Below the pieces are notes generated by a model that had not been told where the DNA came from, did no database searches, and was given only the letters and a program-made list of their open reading frames with translations. Below, one piece after another: positions 1 through 5,513 of a DNA stretch of 5,614 nt. The stretch is from Dehalococcoidales bacterium (GTDB taxonomy: Bacteria > Chloroflexota > Dehalococcoidia > E44-bin15). The position numbers were made by a program, and so were the translations under genes. The stretch is taken from positions 1-5,614 of the forward strand of contig JAAXQM010000243.1 in NCBI GenBank assembly GCA_012974295.1, read 5' to 3'. The first letter of the stretch is position 1, and each line of letters opens with the position of its first letter.

Positions 1-31
1 GCTAGAATAGTTCTACCTATCATGAGATTAC

Positions 32-70
32 GAGGGGCTACCCGATAATGGGTGGCCCCTCTATTATTGT
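32..70 (+). terminator. Rho-independent terminator of a gene to the left
   Basis: Two 12-base arms at 32-43 (GAGGGGCTACCC) and 50-61 (GGGTGGCCCCTC) pair throughout, with one U-G wobble, around the six-base loop GATAAT. The T-rich run TATTATTGT follows at 62-70. The stem is long and GC-rich, and the T-rich side is only on the plus-strand downstream flank. It therefore most likely ends transcription of a plus-strand gene that stops before this window. The T tract is interrupted, so termination strength is uncertain. Confidence 0.75.
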
Positions 71-83
71 CCACAGTAACATT

Positions 84-162
84 GCTTGACAGTTCAGCTC
101 CCTATTTGTCCCATTTCCCTGACTTTTACTACGCTTGACAGACACAGCTCCCTTATAGTTCC
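84..162. repeat. Tandem pair of TTGACAG/CAGCTCCC elements upstream of the dehydrogenase operon
   Basis: Copy 1 (84-112) reads GCTTGACAG, TT, CAGCTCCC, then TAT. Copy 2 (133-162) reads GCTTGACAG, ACA, CAGCTCCC, then TTAT. The 9-base and 8-base blocks are identical in both copies, and the copies start 49 bases apart. Each begins with a perfect sigma-70 -35 hexamer (TTGACA at 86-91 and 135-140). Neither has a good -10 hexamer 16-18 bases downstream; in copy 2 TATAGT (154-159) is only 13 bases away. They may therefore be regulator-binding sites rather than two promoters. Their position, 104-182 bases before the dehydrogenase start, suits a control element of that operon. Confidence 0.6.
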
Positions 163-187
163 GTCGGCCCGTTATCGTTAGTATGCC

Positions 188-216
188 TTCGACTCCAACT
201 TCTGAGGTGGTACAAT
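188..216 (+). promoter_or_regulatory. Possible sigma-70 promoter of the dehydrogenase operon
   Basis: TACAAT at 211-216 matches the -10 consensus at five of six bases. It lies 17 bases after TTCGAC (188-193), which is a poor -35 match. Transcription would begin near 223, leaving a leader of about 40 bases before the ATG at 266. The weak -35 would suit an activator-dependent promoter, possibly using the tandem repeats upstream. The same -10 overlaps a possible leader ORF, so the two readings exclude each other in part. Confidence 0.3.
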
Positions 217-217
217 A

Positions 218-259
218 ATGCGGAGCAGATTACCTGGTAGTAATAATTGCAGAGGATAG
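218..259 (+). other. Possible 13-codon leader ORF in frame with the dehydrogenase
   Basis: An ATG at 218 is preceded by GAGGTGG (204-210), a fair Shine-Dalgarno sequence with a 7-base gap. It opens the frame MRSRLPGSNNCRG and ends at TAG (257-259). The frame is the same as that of the dehydrogenase, whose ATG comes two codons later (ATA AAA ATG). The leader also covers the dehydrogenase Shine-Dalgarno sequence at 251-256, so its translation could affect initiation of the next gene. Against it: the ORF is very short, and a start site set by TACAAT at 211-216 would leave its ATG outside the transcript. Confidence 0.2.
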
Positions 260-265
260 ATAAAA

Positions 266-1489
266 ATGGAAGCACTCAAGTTCGATTTCAAGCCACTGAG
301 GTTTGCGTACAGCAAGGTTTTTGGGAAATTGTACCAGGGCGCCTATTTTGGGAGACTCTCAGCGCTTAGCTATGGTGAACACCCAGAACCTGAATTGCCC
401 AATGATGAGTGGGTGAAGGTCCGAACTGTTTATAGCGGAATTTGTGCAAGTGACATGCATGCCATATTCCTAAGCGGCAGTTTGGATAATCCGACAACTC
501 CCTTCATTAGCTTTCCCATGGTTCTCGGCCACGAGGTCGTGGGAACAGTAGAGAGGGTGGGCCGGGAAGTAAGGGATCTTGATAAAGGGGAACGCGTACT
601 CATCATGCCAATATTATCATGTGTTACAAGGGGAATTGATCCTCCCTGTCCGCCATGTGAGGAGGGAAATGTTGCTGTCTGCCGTAACTTTGCAGAAGGG
701 AGTCTTCCCCCCGGACTGATAATGGGTGAAAACAGCAGGATAAACGGTGCGTTTGCCCCCTTTGTAGTGGCACACGAGAAGCAATGTCTGAAGATACCTG
801 AGGGAGTAAGCTTTGAAGATGCGGTGATAGCTGATCCATTTAGCACTTCTTTACATGCTATTTTACAAAATCCACCAAATCCTGGGGACAATGTGCTAGT
901 CTACAGTCTGGGGACATTGGGCCTCTCCACCGTTATTGCTCTGCGAGCTCTCTATCCCGACTGCCATATCATCGCTGTGGGGAGACATGCATTCCAGAAA
1001 GATCTTGCATCTCGCTTAGGAGCTCATAATGTTATAAATTCTGGACATGGAATTTTTCAGGAAGTGGCAGAGATCTTAGGAGGGAAAGTCTACAAAGTTT
1101 ATCGTGGAAAGCCGATCGTTATTGGAGGTGTCAATATTGTTTACGACTGTGCCGGCTCCGCAGACACGATTGAGACCAGCCTTCGGTTGATAAAGGAGAA
1201 AGGGAAAGTTGTTCTCATTGGTGTTGCTAGTCCAAAGAGGTTTGAATGGTCCCCTCTATGGTTACGGGAAATATCACTCGTAGGCTCCATGTCAGCAGGA
1301 GCAGATAATTATGGAGGGAGAACCATGAACACCTTTGAGATCTATTTAGAGCTTATCAGGGATGGAATAATCGATGTGAAACCCTTAGTTACTCACAAAT
1401 TCAGATTGGAGCAGTATCAACAAGCATTTGAGACCTGTGCAAATAAACGTTTGACCAAGAGTATAAAGGTGCTATTTGATTTTTCATAG
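266..1489 (+). CDS. Zinc-dependent medium-chain alcohol dehydrogenase (MDR superfamily)
   Basis: This is a cytoplasmic oxidoreductase expected to interconvert an alcohol with an aldehyde or ketone using NAD(P). At 407 residues it is longer than the usual 340-380. The GroES-like domain covers roughly residues 45-185. The catalytic-zinc site is readable as C60 (GICASD) and H89-E90 (GHEVVG), with D190 (ADPFSTSLHA) where other members carry Cys or Glu. A structural-zinc lobe has four cysteines, C119, C128, C131 and C139, with eight residues instead of two between the first pair. The Rossmann fold (about 208-320) has SLGTLG at 214-219, with Ser in place of the first Gly. The second strand ends in GRH (239-241) instead of an acidic residue, which suggests NADP(H) preference. 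The start is supported by AGAGGA (251-256) nine bases upstream. The long N-terminus and the C119-TRGI-PPCPPC pattern match a subfamily usually annotated only as zinc-binding dehydrogenase. Its substrate is unknown. The SDR follows 30 bases later, probably in the same operon. Confidence 0.93.
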   Translation: MEALKFDFKPLRFAYSKVFGKLYQGAYFGRLSALSYGEHPEPELPNDEWVKVRTVYSGICASDMHAIFLSGSLDNPTTPFISFPMVLGHEVVGTVERVGREVRDLDKGERVLIMPILSCVTRGIDPPCPPCEEGNVAVCRNFAEGSLPPGLIMGENSRINGAFAPFVVAHEKQCLKIPEGVSFEDAVIADPFSTSLHAILQNPPNPGDNVLVYSLGTLGLSTVIALRALYPDCHIIAVGRHAFQKDLASRLGAHNVINSGHGIFQEVAEILGGKVYKVYRGKPIVIGGVNIVYDCAGSADTIETSLRLIKEKGKVVLIGVASPKRFEWSPLWLREISLVGSMSAGADNYGGRTMNTFEIYLELIRDGIIDVKPLVTHKFRLEQYQQAFETCANKRLTKSIKVLFDFS

Positions 1490-1519
1490 TGCTCTTACAT
1501 AAACATAGGAGGGATTAAG

Positions 1520-2329
1520 ATGGGTATTGAAATTAAAGATAAAGTAGCACTGGTTACAGGAGGTGTTCAGGGGATTGGATTAGGTATAGTTATGGCCTTC
1601 CTCGAGGCAGGGGCAAAGGTTGTTGTCGCTGATATAAACGAAGAGGGGTTGAAAAGGGTAATCGATGAACTCGGAGATCGCTTCGGTGAAAGAGTATGGG
1701 GAATTACAGCCGATATTTCCCAGGAAGAAGATGTTAAGAAGATGGTTGTAGAGGCTGTCCACAAGTTTAATACAATCGATATCCTCGTCAACAATGCGGG
1801 CCGCGGGGGAATGCACTATTTCTGGGAGATGTCAACTCAGGAATGGGACGATGTTATGAATCTCAACCTTAGGGGTGCCTTTCTTTGCACGAGAGAAGTG
1901 ACAGTGTTCATGCTTGAGAATAGTATCAAGGGAAAGATTGTTAATATGGCTTCTACCAATTCCATCCTACCCACTACGGGGATTGCCGCATACTGCGCCT
2001 CCAAAGGGGGGCTACTCATGTTTACCAGGGTGGCTGCCCAGGAACTCGGCCCACATGGAATTAATGTCAATGCCATTGGCCCGGGTACCACTATGACTCC
2101 TCTAACCGAGCTGTTCTATAATCTTCCCGGTTTGAAAGAGGACTTTCTGGATCGCACACCCAAAGGTAGATTTGGCGAGCCGGAGGATATCGCGAAAGTA
2201 GCCCTATTTCTCGTCTCCGAGTATGCCGATTGGATTACCGGCCAGATCATTTATGTAGACGGGGGCCAATCTCTCATGGGCCTTCCCAGATACTTGGAAG
2301 GACTGATACAGGCTACCGGAACAGAATAA
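1520..2329 (+). CDS. Short-chain dehydrogenase/reductase (classical SDR)
   Basis: This 269-residue cytoplasmic NAD(P)-dependent oxidoreductase is of normal length for classical SDRs (about 250-270). All hallmarks are present: the cofactor glycine motif TGGVQGIG (13-20), D38 at the end of the second strand favouring NAD(H), D65 contacting adenine, and NNAG (91-94). The catalytic tetrad is complete: N116, S145, Y158 and K162 (YCASK). The IGPG turn at 186-189 and the C-terminal VDGG (246-249) are also typical. The last 20 residues extend slightly past the usual DGG end and may form a substrate lid or subunit contact. AGGAGGG (1507-1513), six bases before the ATG, fixes the start. It lies 30 bases after the dehydrogenase stop, so the two are probably cotranscribed. 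The pair may have different cofactor preferences (NADP for the first, NAD for this one), which is inference. SDR substrates cannot be read from motifs. Names such as 3-oxoacyl-ACP reductase would be guesses. Confidence 0.94.
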   Translation: MGIEIKDKVALVTGGVQGIGLGIVMAFLEAGAKVVVADINEEGLKRVIDELGDRFGERVWGITADISQEEDVKKMVVEAVHKFNTIDILVNNAGRGGMHYFWEMSTQEWDDVMNLNLRGAFLCTREVTVFMLENSIKGKIVNMASTNSILPTTGIAAYCASKGGLLMFTRVAAQELGPHGINVNAIGPGTTMTPLTELFYNLPGLKEDFLDRTPKGRFGEPEDIAKVALFLVSEYADWITGQIIYVDGGQSLMGLPRYLEGLIQATGTE

Positions 2330-2371
2330 GCACATTTAAGTTTACAGATGACTATTGATGTTTATATGCCA

Positions 2372-2397
2372 GTCACAAAGTGACAAGTATGCTTTTT
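2372..2397 (+). terminator. Weak terminator candidate after the SDR gene
   Basis: A perfect five-base stem, GTCAC / GTGAC (2372-2376 and 2380-2384) with an AAA loop, lies 43 bases after the SDR stop. It is followed eight bases later by TTTTT (2393-2397). The stem is short and the T tract is not immediate, so it may be inefficient or spurious. It is the best plus-strand candidate in the convergent gap. Confidence 0.25.
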
Positions 2398-2494
2398 ATA
2401 GCTAAAACGGTATTGAAGTAAGTGAAATAGGGCAGTAAAAAAGGCCACCTATGAAAAGTAGTCCCCTTAATTATTCCCAATTAGGTCTAAGTCT

Positions 2495-2593
2495 TTACTC
2501 TGCTCTCACCTTCTCCAGAACCTCTTGCATCCTGAGTAGCCAATAGTCCACTCCCAGGGAAAATTTATGATGTAGGAATGTATGGATTATTTG
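2495..2593 (-). pseudogene. Orphan C-terminal-like reading-frame tail after the enoyl-CoA hydratase
   Basis: On the minus strand, in a different frame from the hydratase, an open stretch runs from just after a TGA at 2594-2596 to TAA at 2495-2497. Its last residues read GVDYWLLRMQEVLEKVRAE, which looks like a charged amphipathic helix of a real protein end. It starts in the last codons of the hydratase and has no Shine-Dalgarno sequence or credible start. It could be the displaced end of a longer hydratase (frameshift plus stop), a remnant of another gene, or chance. The hydratase itself ends ARDFWVDK, and the tail contains the similar FSLGVDYW. That resemblance is suggestive only. I do not recognise the family. 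Confidence 0.25.
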
Positions 2594-3423
2594 TCAACCC
2601 AAAAATCTCTCGCCAAGCGTCGTCGGGTTTGCCAAAGGCCATCTTTCTCGGTGAATCCCTCAACACCTGCACCTTTGTCAGCATCCTCTATTTCCCATAG
2701 TCCGCTAACAGCGCCGGTTAGTGCAGCAGACAACGCTTCAAAGCCCTGAGCAGTATACAGGTCGCATTCCACTCCCTTATTGATTATGAACTTAAATTGC
2801 CGCAGTCCTTGCTGGTTCTTAGACTGCAGTACCTGCAACAATCGGTCCAACTCAACCTCTAAACGGTCATTTGGCACTACCCTATTCCAGAGAGTCAATT
2901 CTACTGCCCTCTCTGCCCGGTGAAGTGCACCCAGCATATTAATCTCTTTGGTCATACGCCTGCCTATTAAGCGGGCAAGACGAGTGGTTCCACCCCAACC
3001 GGGCGTAATTCCGACATCTACTTCCGGCATCCCCCACCGAGCTCGTTCTGTGGCAATGACAAAATCGCATGCCATGGTAATCTCAAGACCACCCCCTACT
3101 GCGTAACCGTCCACTGCGGCTATGGTTATTTTGTCCAGTTCTTCAAGCTGGTTAGCCATGTTCTGGTAATATCGAACACGGCGCATTACACTGTTGGCGT
3201 TGCCCCACATCACCATTTCTGTAATATCATCCCCTACACAGAAGTTATCTCCAGCACCTTTGATCACGAGAAATTTCACGTCAGTAGAAGCTCGTACCAT
3301 TTCTATGGCAGCAACAATCTCATCTGAAAGCTTCATGCTTAAGGCATTTAAAACTTCTGGCCGGTTCAGTGTGACATATGCCACTCTGTCCTTCTCCTCG
3401 TATATCAGTTGCTCAAAATTCAT
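2587..3423 (-). CDS. Enoyl-CoA hydratase/isomerase family protein (crotonase fold)
   Basis: This is expected to add water across the double bond of a 2-enoyl-CoA in beta-oxidation or a related acyl-CoA pathway in the cytoplasm. At 278 residues it is slightly above the usual 255-265. The N-terminal VAYVTLNRPEVLNAL (14-28) is the family signature. Oxyanion-hole segments are FCVGDDI (61-67) and GYAVGGGLEITMACD (106-120). Both glutamates needed for hydratase chemistry are at the expected places: E114 in GGGLE and E134 in MPEVDVG, followed by TPGWGGTTRL (140-149). True hydratase activity is thus more likely than a pure isomerase or hydrolase. In the first oxyanion segment V63 and D65 replace the more common Ala and Ala/Gly. 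The C-terminus is Arg-rich and ends ARDFWVDK, extending past the usual end. AAAGGAG (3430-3436), six bases from the ATG, supports the start. It lies 116 bases after the hydrolase on the same strand, so cotranscription is possible but not certain. The exact acyl chain cannot be told. Confidence 0.93.
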   Translation of the reverse strand: MNFEQLIYEEKDRVAYVTLNRPEVLNALSMKLSDEIVAAIEMVRASTDVKFLVIKGAGDNFCVGDDITEMVMWGNANSVMRRVRYYQNMANQLEELDKITIAAVDGYAVGGGLEITMACDFVIATERARWGMPEVDVGITPGWGGTTRLARLIGRRMTKEINMLGALHRAERAVELTLWNRVVPNDRLEVELDRLLQVLQSKNQQGLRQFKFIINKGVECDLYTAQGFEALSAALTGAVSGLWEIEDADKGAGVEGFTEKDGLWQTRRRLARDFWVDK

Positions 3424-3539
3424 GGAATTCTCCTTTCTAGAATGGGATTAAACGCGATAACCTATAGGCAGTTTAAGCAGATATTAATTTACCCTCTGAT
3501 TTCTGGTAGAGACATCCTAGGCTATAGCGGGGGTTGTTG

Positions 3540-4973
3540 TCAATGGGTGGGGTCGTCAGGCAGCGCTGCCGCAGCCGCCTTGATTAACTCACCGTCTTCG
3601 GGCATTAAAAAGCCGGCTTGGACAGCTGCATCTGTGGCGTTTTCAACAGCCGTCACATAGGTATCATGGTCGGGGTACAGTGTTGCGAGTGTCGTGTCAT
3701 CGAACAGCCTAGTGGTTCCGAACAGAGAGACGACTATTGATGCGTCTGGTTGACCCAGGCCGGAAAGCCTGGCGATAGGTACATCGACATAGGGGGTGCG
3801 GATGCCACCCTTTACATTGCCAAGCGCATCGAGCACAAATGCAGGGGGATCGCCAGCGATTTCGAGGCGGTCAGCGACGGTCGGGCCAACACCGGTACGC
3901 ACCCAACTATCGAGTTGGTGAATCGCCGCTTTTGCAATGAAATGCTGCGGCCCATCATTGATCGGCAAGCCGCATTCGATAACTCCAGGATAAGGGCTTA
4001 ATACTTCAACCACATTGGCAATCGACGGATCATTACCGGTGTCGCTGCTGCCTTTAGCAACCAAATAGAGGTCGGCATGTGCAGTACCCGCCATTTCCCA
4101 CAGCCGGATTTTATCCGTATCGTCCTGCCTTGCTCTATAATAGCCAAGTATCATAACATCTGTTTCCGACTCTAATATCAGAACGGGAACGTCGATGTCA
4201 GTGCGAAGAAAAACCGGAGTTTTATTTGATAAATCGCCCCCGTGCAGTGAATCACCGCCCAATGATGCTGCGGTACATAGCTTGCCGTGCACAAGAAAAC
4301 CATCGAAGAGTTGAACGCTGGGCTGGATTGCATTGATATAGGTAGTGAGCCGCATAGCGGATTGTGATTCACCTACCGCCAGTATTCGTTCGACATGGCA
4401 CCCGGCGAGCGGATTGACGCTGCCTGGATTGCGAATGGCGCTGGCGACTTGCGAATAAATATCGTAGGAGTATTCGTCTCCAGGATGGCTCAGTGACCCA
4501 TACCGCTGCGCATTCGCGGTTTTCAGATCCAGTTTAATAATGTCTAACGAAGTGGCAGCATAGCCTTCAACTCCTCCGTATTGTGCCGACACGCCAATCC
4601 ACGCGTAACCGCGGCGGAGCAATTCGTTGTGCATGAGCGTCCAATCAGGTCCGGCCTCGAGTCCGCCCGATACATTGAACCACTCCACCACCACAGTACC
4701 GTTGAACTTGGCCGCATCCATAGGCCGGTAAACCAGAATGCGGGTCTTGTAGGCGGCGGATTCCGCCGATTCTACTTCCCACATCCCGTTGGCCGGCAAG
4801 TCATTGACACTACGGTATGACGTGGCGGTGCCGGAGATAAAATATTCCTTTGCTTCGTATCCCGCGGCTGACAATGCCTGATCTGAAGATGTGTTTATCA
4901 GAAATGGCGTGCCGGGACCGGTGATAGGGCCCTCGACAATGGGAACACTGACCATGAGATGGTGCTTCTCCAA
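3540..4973 (-). CDS. Alpha/beta hydrolase domain-containing protein (Abhydrolase_10-like)
   Basis: This probable esterase or amidase-like hydrolase belongs to a family usually annotated only as alpha/beta hydrolase domain-containing protein. The nucleophile elbow GESQS puts the serine at S203, in the family-typical context LAVGESQSAMRLTTYINA. The acid is probably in LESETD (267-272), and the histidine is H299 in WEMAGTAHAD. Together they give a complete Ser-acid-His triad in the expected order. The N-terminal VPIVEGPITGPG is also typical. No signal peptide or membrane segment is visible, so it should be cytoplasmic. The start shown is TTG, with AGAGGA (4979-4984) five bases away, giving 477 residues. 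An ATG at 4955 would give 471. The gene is richer in G+C than its neighbours (148 of 240 sampled bases against 168 of 360), which may indicate separate acquisition. It has a good promoter with an overlapping palindrome about 100 bases upstream, and the hydratase follows. Natural substrates of the family are mostly unknown. Confidence 0.9.
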   Translation of the reverse strand: MEKHHLMVSVPIVEGPITGPGTPFLINTSSDQALSAAGYEAKEYFISGTATSYRSVNDLPANGMWEVESAESAAYKTRILVYRPMDAAKFNGTVVVEWFNVSGGLEAGPDWTLMHNELLRRGYAWIGVSAQYGGVEGYAATSLDIIKLDLKTANAQRYGSLSHPGDEYSYDIYSQVASAIRNPGSVNPLAGCHVERILAVGESQSAMRLTTYINAIQPSVQLFDGFLVHGKLCTAASLGGDSLHGGDLSNKTPVFLRTDIDVPVLILESETDVMILGYYRARQDDTDKIRLWEMAGTAHADLYLVAKGSSDTGNDPSIANVVEVLSPYPGVIECGLPINDGPQHFIAKAAIHQLDSWVRTGVGPTVADRLEIAGDPPAFVLDALGNVKGGIRTPYVDVPIARLSGLGQPDASIVVSLFGTTRLFDDTTLATLYPDHDTYVTAVENATDAAVQAGFLMPEDGELIKAAAAALPDDPTH

Positions 4974-4978
4974 ATTAT

Positions 4979-4984
4979 TCCTCT
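4979..4984 (-). promoter_or_regulatory. Ribosome binding site favouring the TTG start of the hydrolase
   Basis: AGAGGA on the minus strand lies five bases before TTG (4971-4973). The alternative ATG (4953-4955) has only GGAG, twelve bases away and inside the longer reading frame. Spacing therefore favours TTG, while codon preference favours ATG. The difference is six N-terminal residues. Confidence 0.5.
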
Positions 4985-5072
4985 TTTTTTTACCGCACCT
5001 GTAACCTATGATTCGAAATACGTATATGCTATAGATGATAGTGGATAAGGAAAGAAAATTGCACTCTTAATG

Positions 5073-5097
5073 TTGGAGTATAAATCTTATACCCCAA
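5073..5097. promoter_or_regulatory. 25-base palindrome, probable operator
   Basis: The left arm TTGGAGTATAA (5073-5083) and right arm TTATACCCCAA (5087-5097) are inverted copies with ten of eleven positions matching, around the centre ATC. The palindrome covers the -10 box and probable transcription start of the hydrolase promoter, where a dimeric repressor would block RNA polymerase. No regulator gene lies in this window, so the protein that binds is unknown. The arms are AT-rich inside and would make a poor terminator because no T run follows on either side. Confidence 0.6.
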
Positions 5098-5112
5098 GAA
5101 GGGTGCTGTCAA
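5084..5112 (-). promoter_or_regulatory. Sigma-70 promoter of the alpha/beta hydrolase (and perhaps hydratase)
   Basis: On the minus strand a perfect -35 hexamer TTGACA (5107-5112) is followed 17 bases later by TAAGAT (5084-5089). With a 15-base spacer the better hexamer TATAAG (5086-5091) can be used instead. Transcription would begin near 5077, leaving an untranslated leader of about 100 bases. The -10 region lies inside the palindrome at 5073-5097. Confidence 0.6.
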
Positions 5113-5513
5113 TGGTTGCGCACAAGTATCAGTAAAGGTAATATCTATGAACCCCTGATTCAGCAGACCGGGTGTCGGTTTTCTCTGCCTCCACAGCTTG
5201 AAATGGCAATTGTGACACCATATCCCGCGGGAAAAGAATTTGACTATCAGTGCAGCTTTGACCAGCCCCCGGATATTTTTACAATTTCTATGATGGGCAT
5301 TTGAGACTTATATGATTTCAGAGATTCAGGCTAGTCAAGGTATCGTGAGTAGGAGAGGTATTACTAGTAATTCATCGAAAATCAAGGGGGATCTCATTCA
5401 GAATACTGTTCTATCAAATCTGGCATCTGTGGCGGATTCGAGTAAGCGCCTACTGCTCTTAAAAACCGTATCTAGAATTTTACTAGTTTAATATAAACAC
5501 TTGGAATAATAAT
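5113..5513. other. About 400 bases without a convincing gene; two abutting short ORFs
   Basis: On the plus strand a frame is open from 5071 to TGA at 5302-5304. It has only a TTG (5116) as plausible start and encodes residues such as FSLPPQLEMAIVTPYPAGKE. A second plus-strand ORF starts at ATG 5312 and ends at TAA 5489-5491 (59 residues, ending KRLLLLKTVSRILLV). Its frame is open from 5294, so it overlaps the first by 11 bases. Neither has a good Shine-Dalgarno sequence at a normal distance and neither resembles a family I know. They could be two halves of one decayed gene or chance ORFs. No terminator or RNA gene is evident. Confidence 0.4.
5360..5371. repeat. Perfect 12-base palindrome ATTACTAGTAAT
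   Basis: ATTACTAGTAAT is identical to its reverse complement. Its core TACTAGT recurs at 5481-5487. It has no loop and no T run, so it is not a terminator. It could be a protein-binding site or chance in AT-rich DNA. Confidence 0.35.

Noticed and set aside
183..218. ATG at 183 as an 11-codon leader peptide
   Set aside because: There is no Shine-Dalgarno sequence before it, and the stop comes after only 11 codons of unremarkable residues.
430..891. Minus-strand ORF of 153 codons inside the dehydrogenase gene
   Set aside because: It lies wholly within a well-supported gene on the other strand, has a low-complexity Ser/Pro-rich translation and matches no family.
1567..2096. Several short ORFs on both strands within the SDR gene
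   Set aside because: All are shadows of an intact SDR with every catalytic motif; none has a credible ribosome binding site or recognisable domain.
2465..2485. Hairpin CCTTAATT / AATTAGG in the convergent gap as a hydratase terminator
   Set aside because: The stem is AT-rich with a bulged base, and neither strand has a clean T run directly after it.
3409..3660. Plus-strand ORF of 83 codons across the hydrolase-hydratase gap
   Set aside because: It overlaps the ends of two solid minus-strand genes and its composition follows their antisense. No family is recognised.
5447..5470. Imperfect palindrome AGTAAGCGCCTACT as terminator of the right-edge gene
   Set aside because: Six of seven pairs match but there is no loop to form a stable hairpin, and the neighbouring T run is poorly placed for the minus strand.
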